The position numbers and the translations under genes are program-made. Under the pieces are notes generated by a model, which was not told the DNA's origin, searched no databases, and worked only from the letters and a program-made list of their open reading frames with translations. 64,000 nt of DNA from contig CM050000.1 in the NCBI GenBank assembly GCA_016630955.3, forward strand, positions 124,001-188,000. Direction: 5' to 3'. Shown one piece after another: positions 9,570-22,100 of this stretch (its first letter is position 1; every line of letters starts with the position of its first letter). The stretch comes from Didymella arachidicola. Its lineage: Eukaryota > Ascomycota > Dothideomycetes > Pleosporales > Didymellaceae.

Positions 9570-11623
9570 GGAGGGCTGTGGTGTGATTCGCTATACAGCA
9601 ACAGGTCACTCGACGACGCAAAGAATCAATGTGCTAGAGGATGCAGAGGGCGGCAGAACGACACGTGACCGAGCAGTTCTGCGGTAGCGAACGCGGTGAG
9701 CTGACCAGATGGCGGTGGTGTCGAGCTTGGGTGGAGTGATGTCGGCCGTTAGAAGACCACTCGAGCGCCCACCGTCATGGCGGGGTATGACGACGGCGCT
9801 GTGTCTATTAGCTCGTTTCTCAACGCAGGTACCGCTCCTGGAGTTTGGGCGACCATCAATCCCAGCCGCCACGGTCCCAAGCAACGCGACCGCTGGCATA
9901 TTGGCCTCATTTCCGTGCATGCGCTGTTTACATCTGCACAAACAGCGGGTGTGATTGTCACGCGTTTCGATGACTGCCCCCGAGAAGGGATCCCCCGCGT
10001 AATCGAGCACATGTACGACAGACTGAGCACAGACTGGGCTCAGCGGAAGAACGAACGTTTTCCGTAATATGGCTGCGCCAACGTTTGTGACACCGGAGAG
10101 GCTGGCATGGGCGTTGATGAGTTCTGTCCTTTGGGTCACCACAAACGTTTGGGTGTCTCGGACGGTACAATGCGGCACATGCGCGTGCTACTGATCTCAC
10201 GCTGGCAGCGACTGACTGCCTGACCTGGAACTCGATGTGATACCCTCTGCCCTTCTGGCATGTTGCACGGAACGTGTCGATATCGGCCCTTGCCTATTTG
10301 TCGGGCGTCGACATCCGGAGCTGGAGTCCTCGACACTAGCCCCTGCAGGACAATGTCGATCATACACACTACCACCGAACCGACTGAAGATTTCGAAATG
10401 AGACGCACCCAGATGCACGGGGTGCTCCTGGCTCCTGCGTGAGCGGAAGTCGGGCCCTTGGACAGTTCCAACAGAATTTGTTGAGCAATCTTCCATTGTG
10501 TGTGAAACCGGTGTTGAATTCTTCAACCCGCGAAATTACCACCGCGGTAGTGTGAGCATCTGTGAGGTCAGCCATAAACCATTGAACTTTGCGCAAGCGC
10601 GACCGGCATCCGCGCTCGGGAGCCACGACTGATGTGCAATCAACTCCATCAGATCCGAGGTCCAGACAAAGTTTATTGTCGGGCTCTGTGAAGTTTAAAT
10701 GATGTGCGCGCGCCTTCAGCAGACGCCATCCAGCATCATTGATCTCAAGCTGGTTCAGGGTCCTGCAAGAAACCTGCCACCGTCACCTCGAAACCCCCAT
10801 CCCTCCAGGCCGCCACATGCAGTGAACACGCAAAGTCTCCTCAAACCGCCGGCGGTGGGTCAGATATATAGCAAAAAGCAGCCCTGCGCAAAGACGTTGT
10901 CGCCGAGCTCGACCGTCGCGGGTCTGGTCAAACATCCGCAGGGTTAGCCTTGGACCAACTCGTCTAGTGCGGCGGCGCCGTTCATCTCTGCCCGGCAAAA
11001 GGGGCCACACAAGAGGCCGTGCTGCACGCGCATCACACAACAAGAGCCCCAGGCTGCGCATGGTCATGAATAGAGCAACTATCCGCGGCAGCTAACATCT
11101 CCGCCACTTTCCTTCTTCCATCATCTGGTCGTTGTCGAGACGTGTTTCAGGCCCTCCCTCCCTTCTCAGCTTCCACCATAACTGCTGTGAACCTCCGTGC
11201 CCAGGGGCTGACGTCCTGTCCTCTCGTTTGATATTCGTTTCTCCTTCCACTATAGCCCTACTGGGTTATAGAACGCTCGTTAGCCACTTCTCCCCCAACT
11301 TGGACAATTTCACCGTACGGATTGATCACTTACGACACCTGCCAATTTGTTTCGTCAAAGCGCCGCTGTTTACCAATCGACCCCTCACTTCTTCCCCTAC
11401 AGCATCATCCTTGCTGCTTGTCCAAATACACTCGCCGTCGAATATATCAGATCCTGTAGCAACTGTCCGACAACTGCCGGATCTTGGATCTTGGATTGCC
11501 TCGTCTAGCAACCTACCGTCGACGCTACCTATTACACTCTCCACAGTCATTCCGTATACGAGCAGAATACCACTTTACATGCAGTAATCACATCACACAC
11601 ATATCTCTCCGGCTACACTCGCC
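9570..11623. other. Intergenic, divergent promoters
   Basis: About 2 kb between two divergent genes. Several open frames of 60-190 codons occur on both strands (for example 9606-10178 minus) but they overlap one another and show no motif or splice logic. The part nearest the PH-domain gene, 11090-11620, is pyrimidine-rich on the plus strand, as is usual for fungal promoters and leaders, and contains small upstream ORFs. Confidence 0.5.
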
Positions 11624-14206
11624 ATGGCGCCAGACGACAATCACAGCCTGCGCCACCTGGCACCTCTGTCGTCCAACTCGAGATGGCGCTTTACGCGATC
11701 AACGGCCAATCTGCGCGAAGTATCTTCACAGTCGGTATCCAGCCCGGGAGGGCAAAGCGCTGAGCCAAAGCCCGCGCGAGTATCATCAAAGATGTCGTTA
11801 TTAAACCTCTTTAGTCGGCCGAAAGTGGAAAGAGCTCGAGGTCACACAGAGGTCGGACTAGCCATCCCTATGCGACCACAGACACCGCCAAAACCTGCAG
11901 TACCATCCAAATCAGCCCTGAGACAGAACCCTACACCCGCCGCCCAGCAGTCAATACGCTCTCGATCAAGTCAAATCTTCCGTCCGATGTCTATGAAGCC
12001 TCCGCCACCAGAACATCACACGGGTCACTGGGAACCACCACCGCTATTCCAAGCCTTCCCGCAATCAGTCAAGCATGCTACTGTAAAAGCGTGTGTCTTC
12101 CCACCGGAGATGCTCATGCGGACGCAAAGTCAGCGGCGACAAGCTGAACTAATCAGAGAGCGGATTGATATTGCACGCGACCTCTCTGTCATTGAGGAGA
12201 ACAGCACTGAGACCAAGAAGCTGGAGAAGTCACACAAGCGTCTCATCTCCAACTCGGTCCTCAACCCACCCGCACCCGAGCTCGTCAACAAGATCTACAT
12301 CCTCGTAACGTCAGGCTATATAATGCAATATGCAGGAGATGGGCCGTTCGACCGACAGCCGGAGAAAGTGCTGAAGCTCGGCAAGGACTCGGCAGCGTTT
12401 GCATGCGATCTGATTCCTGGCAAGCATTGGGTGCTGCAGATCTCTAGCCATGCCCACGACGATGGCACTGTGGAGATGGGTCCTAAGAGCACGCTTCTTT
12501 CTCGCTTACGCACTACAAATGCGATTGGCAAGAAAGCTGCTACGAGCTTTCTCCTGGTCCTGGACAGCGCGCAGGAAATGGATGCATGGATGACTGCAGT
12601 ACGGAGAGAGATCGAGAACACTGGCGGGCAACGAGCTAAGGATGAGTCTGTAAGAGGTTCATTTTCGATTGACGGCTCGTCTGGCAAACAGTCCATTGAG
12701 ACAAGCCACCGGTATCTGGTACAGCGAGATCCCAACACCATCACCAAGATAGCTCCTCCTGTGGACTCTGCGCATACGTCATACCACGCACTGCCACTCA
12801 AAGCTGCCACATCAGACTGGGAAGGTGACCGCACTGAGCGAACTCCCAGTGTAGCCAGCTCCACTCGCGATCAGTCTTCTCGACAAAGCATTAAGCGTCA
12901 GTCGGTTGAAGCATCGTCCATCGTTTCCACACCAGTGTCACAGGACCAGATGCAGCTCGATCAACTACGAGGGCGGTCGCGCTTCTCATACATGTCAACT
13001 GCAACCTCTGCGTCTGGCACTGGAACAAGGAACACATCCCGAGACCCATCACCTACCCCGCAGTCACCTGTGGAAAAGAGCTTCAGCCCCGTGCCTGACG
13101 CTGAACCTTACCGACCTTTCCGCTCACTCCATTCAAACCCCAGAGACGATACAGGCTCTCGCCGCAGATCTGTCCAGCCTCTGCCTGTTACCTCTGAGCA
13201 TGGTTCACTGTCTGTTGAGGTACCCTCAATTCGCCAGAGACATTCGTTCTATAGCCCAACATCGCCGACTATGCAAGATTTTATGAAAGCAGAGGTCGAG
13301 GTAGCACCTGTCGAAGTAGTTGAGGCGCCTCCTGCCGCCCCAGCTCCTCCACAATTCATCGCAGCCAAGGGCCTTACCGCGCATATCGCAAGCCAGGCTC
13401 GGGCCGAGGACGACAGCTCGAAAGGCCGCGAAGACAGCCCAGTGAGGTTCAATTCTGGCAACTACCGTGCTTCGTCTCGGGAACAAACCATCTCGCCGCC
13501 GCCTCGAGCATCCGCGCCGCCTCCACCTCGATCCGCGTATCGTCAGTCCCTTGGTCAGCCTCCATCAATTCCTACGCAGAACCCCTCACCCCTCGCGCCA
13601 TTCAAGTCTGATCCATCCCGGACGCGCCGAATTTCAGCAACACCCAAACCATTCCTTCGCCCCTTCCCAGTACGTCCTCAAGCTCAGCACGCCAACTCGA
13701 ACAACGCAGTCCAACGTAGAGCTTCAGCTGTGCCAAGTTCCGGCAACCCTTTGTTGTCGACCCTGGCAGCAAACCGCTCCGTAACCGCACCGCCACGCTC
13801 ACCCTCTGCAGCCACCGTGCTCACAGCCCAACCGCAAACCCTCCGCCGCCCAACATCCGTACAAGTACGCTCCGACCCCGCACCATTCCTCTCCTCCATC
13901 CGCCCCGCCATAACCATCTCCTCGACGCCGTCCTTCGTCCCCGGCACCGCGCGTCGCTCGCCGCCCAACGTCCTGCACTCGAGCCCCAGCACAGGAGCAC
14001 TGCGGCAAGAAGCCTCTCTCAGCGCGCCTGCGCAATCAAAACATCTCATGCAGCGGAAGAGCATGCCCGCCATGGGTCTGCCGCCTCCTGCACCCCCGCC
14101 GGACATGCCTCTTCCTGCACCGCCACCGAATCTGCCACTCCCGGTTCCTCCGCCAAACATGCCTCTTCCAGCGCCCCCTGCTGCGAGACAGACACTTGCT
14201 GTTTGA
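11624..14206 (+). CDS. PH-domain protein with proline-rich tail
   Basis: A single exon of 860 residues. A pleckstrin-homology-like domain covers about residues 213-333 (VNKIYILVTSGYIMQYAG ... LLVLDSAQEMDAWMTAVRREIE), and would bind phosphoinositides or proteins at membranes. It is preceded by a helical Arg/Glu-rich segment and followed by some 500 residues of disordered Ser/Pro/Arg-rich sequence. The C-terminus has repeated PPPxMPLPAPPPNLPLP-type proline runs that look like SH3 or profilin ligands. The overall form matches a fungal family of large PH proteins annotated only as PH-domain proteins; a role in cortical signalling or polarity is inference. The ATG follows a long pyrimidine-rich leader. 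Confidence 0.85.
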   Translation: MAPDDNHSLRHLAPLSSNSRWRFTRSTANLREVSSQSVSSPGGQSAEPKPARVSSKMSLLNLFSRPKVERARGHTEVGLAIPMRPQTPPKPAVPSKSALRQNPTPAAQQSIRSRSSQIFRPMSMKPPPPEHHTGHWEPPPLFQAFPQSVKHATVKACVFPPEMLMRTQSQRRQAELIRERIDIARDLSVIEENSTETKKLEKSHKRLISNSVLNPPAPELVNKIYILVTSGYIMQYAGDGPFDRQPEKVLKLGKDSAAFACDLIPGKHWVLQISSHAHDDGTVEMGPKSTLLSRLRTTNAIGKKAATSFLLVLDSAQEMDAWMTAVRREIENTGGQRAKDESVRGSFSIDGSSGKQSIETSHRYLVQRDPNTITKIAPPVDSAHTSYHALPLKAATSDWEGDRTERTPSVASSTRDQSSRQSIKRQSVEASSIVSTPVSQDQMQLDQLRGRSRFSYMSTATSASGTGTRNTSRDPSPTPQSPVEKSFSPVPDAEPYRPFRSLHSNPRDDTGSRRRSVQPLPVTSEHGSLSVEVPSIRQRHSFYSPTSPTMQDFMKAEVEVAPVEVVEAPPAAPAPPQFIAAKGLTAHIASQARAEDDSSKGREDSPVRFNSGNYRASSREQTISPPPRASAPPPPRSAYRQSLGQPPSIPTQNPSPLAPFKSDPSRTRRISATPKPFLRPFPVRPQAQHANSNNAVQRRASAVPSSGNPLLSTLAANRSVTAPPRSPSAATVLTAQPQTLRRPTSVQVRSDPAPFLSSIRPAITISSTPSFVPGTARRSPPNVLHSSPSTGALRQEASLSAPAQSKHLMQRKSMPAMGLPPPAPPPDMPLPAPPPNLPLPVPPPNMPLPAPPAARQTLAV

Positions 14207-15326
14207 TCGACGCACTGCTCGCTTTTATCCTGCGACGCTCTGCCGCTCCAATTTACGATGTTATGCCTGTAATTTCCTGTTATTAGTCTTTGCTGCACGA
14301 TACCCAGTCGTGACTTTGCTTCACCTGTACCACCACCGCATCTCCATCACTTTTATCATCATCATTATAAGATCTCATATCCTTCCAGACTCCCGCTATC
14401 ACTAGCAGAGCCCAGCCGCCGACGTAAACGTCCGCAGTGCCGTAGAGCGATATGGCTCCGGTGTATCGAATTAAACGTGTTAATACAATGTTACTGTATA
14501 CCCTGCACGAGTGCCGCGCCGACTCATTTCTCCACTGAATATACAGAGTGTGCTTACCCGCCCCGCGACGAAACACTACCTCTTTAACCCTCCCAATCTT
14601 ACCACCCTTCATCTCCGTCTCCCGACTCCATACCTTTCCCCTCCCTTCCGCTCTACCACCTATCAACACCCCAACCCACACAAACGCACACACCCTACAC
14701 CCCATCCTAACCTACCCTAATCCAATCCAACCTACACACACACACCGCCGCCGTCCTCACCATCTACACGAAGGATAGCGTAGCAGCTATTAATCGACTA
14801 TCGACTTCTCACTGAACCAAAGTGATGGTTCTACACCGATGCCAATACCGAAAATATGCGGGAAATGGAGATGTGGGTTTGGATGTACGTTTCCTGCGAC
14901 ACATTTGAGACGTGTGTTTTGTGGGATTTTTTTTGTCTGGATCAAGTGGAGGTGTACCGGGGACTAGGGATCAGGGATGGGGTGTTGGAAAGGAAAGTCG
15001 GAACAATGTGCAGAAGGTTGGATTGGGGAATAGTGGTGGATTGGAGTGGGGGTTTGGTGGACAGATTCGGACGGGGTGGTGTTTACTGTCTAGGACCGAC
15101 ACGGCTCGTGGCTGAGTTGATTTGCGAGAGCTGTTTTCGATGGAAGTTCACACGTGTGAGCAGACGAAGGAATTGCAGCGTGATAGATTCGATGTCATGT
15201 TTACTAGTCAGAACCTGCTCGTGAACCATCGACTCGTCCAGCATAACGCCAGACACCAGCTAACCCATGCAAATGACAATGCCCTACCCTTCATACAAGA
15301 ACGTCCAACACCCCAGACCAGCCCGT
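14207..15326. other. Convergent 3' region, no gene seen
   Basis: Lies between the 3' ends of the PH-domain gene and SEC62. It contains a C/A-rich, T-poor stretch on the plus strand (about 14560-14760) and then a G/T-rich stretch (14860-15120). Open frames here are compositional artefacts. Confidence 0.5.
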
Positions 15327-16404
15327 CTACTCGTCTTCTGCCTCTTCCACAGTCGCCCGCGGCGGGCGTTGTGTCACGTCGCCGGTCGCTGCGGGGGCGG
15401 CCTCGGAGCCTGTGGGCTGGGGCGCGGGGTCTGCGGCAACAGGCTGGGGTGCGGCATGAGGATGTTCGTGCTCTTCGGGGATCTCTTCGACGTGGCCGTG
15501 TTGGTGCTGGTGCTCGAGCGGGGTGAAGCCCTTTTTGCCCTTTGGCTTGGCCTCGCCGTTTGCCTTTGCGGCGAGCTTAGCGGCCTTTTTCTCCTTCTTG
15601 GCGATCTTCTGTCGCTTGATGTCTTCGGGTGTCTGTGATGATTAGCATGGACCAATGGTGGAAGACGACCAGGACGTACCTCTTGCCATGCCCACACTGG
15701 CCTGAACGAGTCGAAGAAGCCCACGTCCTCGAAGAGGTTGGGGTAGAGCCAGAGACCAGGCGGCGCAGCGAACATGGTGATGATGAACAGGATCAACCGC
15801 ACTATGGCCATGGCGAAGAAAAGTCCAATCAGGCCGAGCATGCCCATGCTGAGGTACCACACACCCTGCCTGAGGAACAGCGGCCACAGCGGGAACAGCA
15901 CAACGGCCATGACGAGGACCAGAGCGCCAGCTGCGTACGCCTTCTGCTTCCACTGCGAGCCCTCGTACAGCCAGATGTAGTAGTTGTCGTCGTTGGCTTC
16001 CTGGTGCTGCTCGATGCGGACAGTCCAGAGACCCTTGACGCGCTTGGGTTGGGCGTGGTTGTGGCCTTCGTGTTCATGCGAAGGGTCGACCTTGGAGACG
16101 CGGAGGGCGAGGAGCGAGAGCGGGAGCAGCTTGAATGTGTTCTCGGCGGAGGCGCGGTCGTGGACCTCGGGCAGGAGAGGGTTCTTTGCGCGCGCCTTCT
16201 GGTAGGCGGGCGAGGAAAGGGCGCGAATGGCGCGCATGACTGTGACGTCAATTAGGTTGGCTGCTTGTGTGGCCTGCATGTGCGCCTACCTCTGAACATT
16301 TGCTTGCGCTTCTCGTCGTGGATGACGGTCCTCGGCTTCAGGTCTTGCGACATGAGCCACTTGGCAACAGCAATCGCCTCGGGCTTTGGGGGTCCGGGCT
16401 GAAT

Positions 16405-16444
<40 letters not shown>

Positions 16445-16698
16445 TGCTGGGCCTGCATCTGCGCCCGCATCTGCGCCTGCTGCTGTGCCATTGCCTGCGC
16501 CTTGAGTCTCTGGACGTATTCCTGGACCGAGAGCCCGTGCTTCTCTGCTTCGGCTGCGAGCTGGCGCTGCATCATGGCAATCTGCTCGGGCGTGGGCTGC
16601 TGGCCCGGCTGGGGGAAGCCTGGCGGTGGACCTTGGAACTGCCCTTGGGGAGGGCCCTGGGGCGGTCCCTGGGGCGGTGGACCTCCTGTCTGAGACAT
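15327..16698 (-). CDS. SEC62: Translocation protein SEC62
   Basis: Three exons: 16698-16290, 16239-15680 and 15632-15327, with introns of 50 and 47 bp, giving 424 residues. Sec62 works with the Sec61 and Sec63 subunits in post-translational import of proteins into the endoplasmic reticulum. Visible are a cytosolic domain (AVAKWLMSQDLKPRTVIHDEKRK and the region to the first membrane segment), two membrane helices (YAAGALVLVMAVVLFPLWPL and GMLGLIGLFFAMAIVRLILF), and the family signature APPGLWLYPNLFEDVGFFDS directly after. The N-terminal ~90 residues are Pro/Gln-rich with a polyglutamine run encoded by a CAG tract at about 16407-16448. The tail is Lys-rich, then His/Glu-rich. Confidence 0.93.
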
Positions 16699-18111
16699 TT
16701 CGAGTTGTGCGTGTCGAGGAGCGTACTGTGGAGGCAGGCAGACAGATCAAGTGCAACAGTGGCACGGTCCAAAGGAGTGTGGGAGGTGGGTGACGGGACT
16801 CGTGGGGTGTTATTCACAACGTTGGAGCCACATTTCAATGGCAGTTGCAGGGGTCCGCGGCGGTCGTCATCCCGCTCCGAGCCTGACTAAGCGAACTTTT
16901 TCTATCAAAATCTGCGCAGCTTCACCATCGTTTCACTTCAACACACCTCCTCTCTATGGACATGGACACCACACGACAGCCCTCGAGTGCTTGCAGCAGC
17001 TCGATGCACGATGCGGCGGCCCTACAGAAGTCCCTGCAGGCGTCGTGAAGTGCTTTCAGCATACCGTCTGTCACATGCAGCCTCTATTCAGGTTTGCTCA
17101 GTGCAGTATCGCAGCGTTCACTACACTCTTAGCCAAAGGACCTCACCGGAGTGCGACGTGTTCCTCGGTCTGTTGGGCGGGCCGGATCGATCTGCGGCTG
17201 AAGGCGCATTGAGGCGGTGCCTCGTACTGCCTAGGCTTATGCAGTGCTACGAGACATGCAGCCTCAAGTAACAACACCAGGTCTCTCCGCCCTGGTCAAT
17301 TGTAGGTGGCCGTAGTGGTAGCTTTGCAGTGACGTGCCACTTCACCAACACTCTGGGACTTATCTCCATGTCTCTGACTGGACCATGATATATCCCTATT
17401 TTGGTGTGAAGAAGATTGAAGAACCCCTTACTCATCGCGGTAGTCTTGCCTCTGGTTTGGCTTCAGCGATCCATCATCGAGGGTCGATATGCCTTTTTTT
17501 AAAAAAACATTATTTCTTATAGTGCCATTTTTTTTAGCGGCGGCTTGTGAAATCTGGTTACCTGGCATTTTCTCAGCACTGACTTGGAGATGTGGCTACC
17601 TGTCCGCTGCGCAGTGACACGCCAGGTCAGCCCTACGTTTCGGAGATGAAACGATTCGCTGCTTCTGCTGATCACGGCCCGCAAAAGAACAGTGCATTCG
17701 CTGGATGACATGTCCGAGGTCCACCTGTGCTGGGCCCACCGTGTGCTGCTGATGGTGCTGCTGCGTCAGACAGAGACGGGCGGCTGTCAGTCAGGACGGC
17801 GTTTCTGTCAGCACGCAGGCCCAGAGCGCCGTGTGCGTCGCAATCTAAGAGATACACAATGGCTCAGCGGTGGCCCCGCAGCAATAGAAAAGGCATCAGC
17901 CGGGGCCGGGATGGGATTGCTTTGGGCTGTTCGTGGTGCCGACTCCGCAGAATCTGGCAAAGACGGGTCGTCTAGGGCTGTGGTGTGGGTAAGGGTGGGT
18001 GCCTGTGGGATTGGCACCCGCAGACGATGGCGCAGGCGGCCTTATTGGCGCGTGAAGATCCAACGTCGAGGACGGGGAGCGCCGCGGAAGATGCCAGCGC
18101 GGTGAAATGCC

Positions 18112-18113
18112 CG

Positions 18114-18148
<35 letters not shown>

Positions 18149-18162
18149 GCTGCTGCTGCTGC
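18112..18162 (+). repeat. Trinucleotide microsatellite (GTT)n(GCT)n
   Basis: About 13 GTT units pass directly into four GCT/GCTG units. Not in a supported coding frame. Confidence 0.9.
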
Positions 18163-18460
18163 GGCGATTCACCAGGCTTGTTTGTCTCCTGCATAGTATT
18201 TCCTCTGCATGCCGGCGCGTCAGCACCCAGGCAGGATCAAGAGCGCTCGCCCGTGCCGCCTCCATCACAGTACGGGCGCCCCAGACGGGCTTGATGCAGG
18301 CAGGGATTGTGCAAGCCACCACTGGAGCGACTTGGCTGTGTGCAGGAGTGGACACGCCAGCGCCCGCTTGGGACGGGCTGCATGGAAGTTGGAACCTCGA
18401 TCCTCGTCATCGCCGCCTATTCCGCCGTCAAATAGCAACGCCGTGCCGCGCGGTTCCTGG

Positions 18461-18529
18461 CTGCTCTTGCTGCTCTTGCTGCTCTTGCTGCTCTTGCTGC
18501 TCTTGCTGCTCTTGCTGCTCTTGCTGCTG
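18461..18529 (+). repeat. 9-bp minisatellite, unit CTGCTCTTG, 7 copies
   Basis: Seven perfect head-to-tail copies followed by CTGCTG, in the spacer upstream of the TPR glycosyltransferase gene. Confidence 0.9.
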
Positions 18530-19140
18530 ACCTTTGCTGCGCCCGACTCGCAGTTTGCAGCTCGCAGCTCGCAGCTCGCAGTCGCCGCTGTGCTACGCCG
18601 TGCTACCGCCGTGGTCGAACGGTCCCCGAGGCGCAAGGCACTAGCTACTGTGCTCGTCGCCCTGCACGCGGCTCCAGAGCGTGGGAGCGCGGTGGCCGTG
18701 GCTCAGACGACGCCGCATTCCGATACCGACTGCCTGCCCTTGCATAGATAGGCACAGCACGCGTCGACGCGGCTCCTCGCATCGCTCACCAGAGTCACCA
18801 CCGCGACGCTGACGCCTGCCCGCGCCGCCATCCAGCGCAGCTGTTGCTGGCCAGCCCGACTCGCGACGTCTCCCGCGACGTCTCCTGCGACGTCTCTCGC
18901 ACCGCCACCCACACCTCCCCCCGGGGTCTCTGCTGGCCGCCGCGGCCGCCAGCACAGGGACACCCGCCCGCGACGCTTCCTGGCCACGACGAGCGAGACA
19001 TGTCCACTGCAGCACCCGGGCGACGATTCCGCGAAGGCATAGGCACCCGCCGGTCTCGCTGACTGCGGACTTAAGCTGCACTCTCTCGGAGCCCCCGCCC
19101 GACACACTCCACGAGCCTCGACTGCAGGCGCACAGCAGCC

Positions 19141-22100
19141 ATGACCATGCTCCGGCAACACCCCCCGCAACCGCTCCTCGCTCCCTACGCACCCGCCAAC
19201 CCAGCCGCGCCCGCCCAGCCCTCGCTGCTCCGCCACAACAGCACCCCCGGTGGCCCCAGCCTGCCGCGCCCGGCCCAGTACGCCCACCCGCTCTCACGAC
19301 ACAACTCGTACTCGTCGCAGACGCCCGAGTCTGCCCGCGCGAAGCCTCCAGAGCACATGCTCCGCCGTAAGACGCCGAATGGAATCCTCGCCGCCGCCTA
19401 CGACGGGACCTCGGTCGAGGACAACGGCGCCCCGCATGCCACCAAGCACATTCTGCTGCCCGTCACCGCCGAGTCCAGCATCCCCTATGGCATCAAGCAG
19501 GAGCTGGCCCTGCGGTCGCCGAGCGTCAATGGCCCGTACGCACACTTCAAGCAGGAGAGGTCGGCCGAATGGAGTCCGAGTCTGTACTTTGAAACAGGCT
19601 CGGGCAGGACCTCCCAGCACATCCCCCAGATCGACTCGATGCTCAACCAGATCCCCCCGTTACAGCAGCACGCTCAGATGCCCTATGGCATGTACGGGCC
19701 CCAGTTCGGCGGCGTCATGGGACCGGCAATGCAGAGCCCGTTTGCACCGACCGTCTCGAACGACCAAGGCCCGTTTGGTCCCTACTGGCCTGATGGCGCC
19801 TACGTCCCATACCAGCCTGCCGCCATGCGAGACCCTCGCTACCTGCACCATCCCGCCCACAGTTGGAGCCATCCACAGCATCTGCCGTACATGTCACGAG
19901 GCTACAACAACGGCATCCCCGGTGCATCTGGCTTTGCTCCACAGACCTACCAGCTCAACCAGCCAATGTACCAGAGCCCTGGCGCGCTTGGCCACGAGTA
20001 TCCAGCCTTTGGACAGAACCAGAACCTGAACTTCAAGACGCCAGGCCTACCCCCGCACATGCTGCAAGCCCGCCAGGACTACTTTGCCCCTGGTCACTCA
20101 GGCCCTGTTCCTGGACAATCGCCCATTTCGACGCCACCTGCCGAGTACGGGCCTCAGTCAATGAACGGACAATCTCGAGAGAAGATCTTCGCGTGGGCAC
20201 ATACAGTCTACGTTGACCTGCTCAAGTTTTTGCAGTCAACACGAAAGGCCCACATGCAGCAGAACCCCGGGCGGCAAGCGCATAGGCCTCACATCTATCC
20301 AAAGCCGCCTCGACAGCCAGGAGCAAATCTGAATGCAAAACCCGCACCTCAAAGACGACTATCGTCTCCTTCCATCAGCTCACAATCACCCTTCCAGCCT
20401 CCCACAGACAAAGCCTCGAAACGTCCTGCGCATTATAGATCAGCATCGTCTTACTCCTCAGCCAGCTCTGATCTGAACACTCAGCGACAGCCATGGCAGC
20501 AAGTGACCCAACAGCAATCCATGCTTCCTCAAATATCTGCAATGGAGCCAGCACGCACCCTTCGCAGGTCTTCTGGCACAATCTCAAGCGTTCATCAGGG
20601 ACTTCGTCCAGACATACCGCCAAGCATGACAGCCGCATCTGCGTTAGAGGCCATCGCAAAGCATTGCGAGGACAGCAAGTGGAAGTGGATTGATGGCATA
20701 CTACTTGGTGGTTGTCTCGCATACGCTCTAGGTGACTACCAAAAGGCGCAGAATTGGTACAAGCACATCCTCACGTTGGATACCGATCATGTGGAGGCTA
20801 TTTCTAATCTTGCCGCGACAGTCCTTGCGCTCCAGCAAAAGCAAGATGCGGAACGGTATTGGAGACGAGCTGTTAAGCTGCGCCCAAGCTACTTCGAGGC
20901 TGTCGAGCATCTCATTGGTCTTTTGTGCAGCGATCAGCGAGGGCGAGAAGCCGTGCAGGTCATCGAAGAGGTAGAGCGTGCGTTACGGTTTGCCCGGAAA
21001 ACCGACGCTCTCAGGAGCCTCGAGCTTGAAAGTGAGCGTCCTCGCTCTCGTGTCAGTGCGTCACCCGGCTTATCAGAGACTTCAGATCGACCGCTGTTCG
21101 AATTTGAAGGAGACATTGAGTCAATCTTCAAAGACCTGGATGAGCTCCCTGGCTCAGATCAGCCCGGCTTCGGATCGAGTGGGTATGCCATACCGGGGTG
21201 CGATAATGGCCGCATTCTCGCCTTGGTACACGCCAAAGGCAACATGCTGTACGCCCTTGGAAGCAACAGTGAAGCTGCGAAAGCATTCGAGAACGCTGTC
21301 CTCATTGGAGCTGGGACCCAGGCGGATGGCATCGGTGGGTTGATCAAGCGCATTCTGTCAGTCGTTGGCTACGAAGCTTCGGAGCGGTCACCTGGTGGTC
21401 GTAGAGTACCTCCATCATCAGATCCGGTGCTTCTTCCGCCAGACTCGGCGACCAGGACCGCCCATCTTTGTTTCCCCCCACACGGTCAATTGCCAGGCCT
21501 CGCTCACATTGCCAGTGATGGTCTCGCGCGCAAGGCAGCCATCTCGACAACCAGCAATTCTTTGCTCTCTCTTGCGAAGATCTTCCAAGACGGAATGGCC
21601 ACCAACTCTCCACGAACTGCAGCCTTGCAGAATAATTATGGCGTACGCGAGATCCTCGCCCTCTACTACCTCTCCTTGTCTTTGCAACCAAGCCCTTCTA
21701 CAGCGAACAATGTTGGCATTCTGCTTGCTAGTGTACAGCAGTCTGCGCCTTCGAAGCCGATACCTGTGCAAAATCCAACACCTTATCCGCAGATACCAGG
21801 ACTGGTCCCAGGCAGCGGCGTCGCGCTTGCCTTAGCCTACTACTACTACGGTCTACAGCTTGACAAACGGCACGCGCACCTGTACACGAATCTAGGCAGT
21901 CTGCTCAAAGATGTCGGCCAGCTGGATGTTGCCATCTCCATGTACGAACAAGCTGTACAATGCGACCAGAACTTTGACATCGCTCTTGCCAACCTTGCGA
22001 ACGCTGTCAAAGACAAAGGACGAATCAGCGACGCAATTGTATACTACAAACGAGCCGTGAAGTCTAGTCCCGACTTTGCTGAGGCAGTCTGCGGGCTTGC

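Larger units (their letters stand above)
16699..19140. other. 2.4-kb divergent intergenic region with stacked simple repeats
   Basis: Separates SEC62 and the O-GlcNAc-transferase-like gene. No supported protein gene; open frames such as 17985-18530 and 18641-19297 come from repeats and high GC. It contains a (GTT)n(GCT)n tract at 18112-18162, a 9-bp minisatellite at 18461-18523, and GCAGCTC and CGACGTCTC repeats at about 18556-18580 and 18868-18900. The last 300 bp is very C-rich on the plus strand and probably forms the promoter and leader. Confidence 0.5.

Noticed and set aside
9606..10178. 190-codon minus-strand frame
   Set aside because: Overlaps other frames, no motif, no splice logic and no start context; most likely chance.
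18112..18529. CRISPR-like array or other spaced repeat system
   Set aside because: Simple tandem repeats without unique spacers, in a eukaryotic genome.
18641..19297. Long Arg/Gly-rich minus-strand frames upstream of the OGT-like gene
   Set aside because: GC-driven shadow frames over the leader and first codons of the plus-strand gene; no motif.
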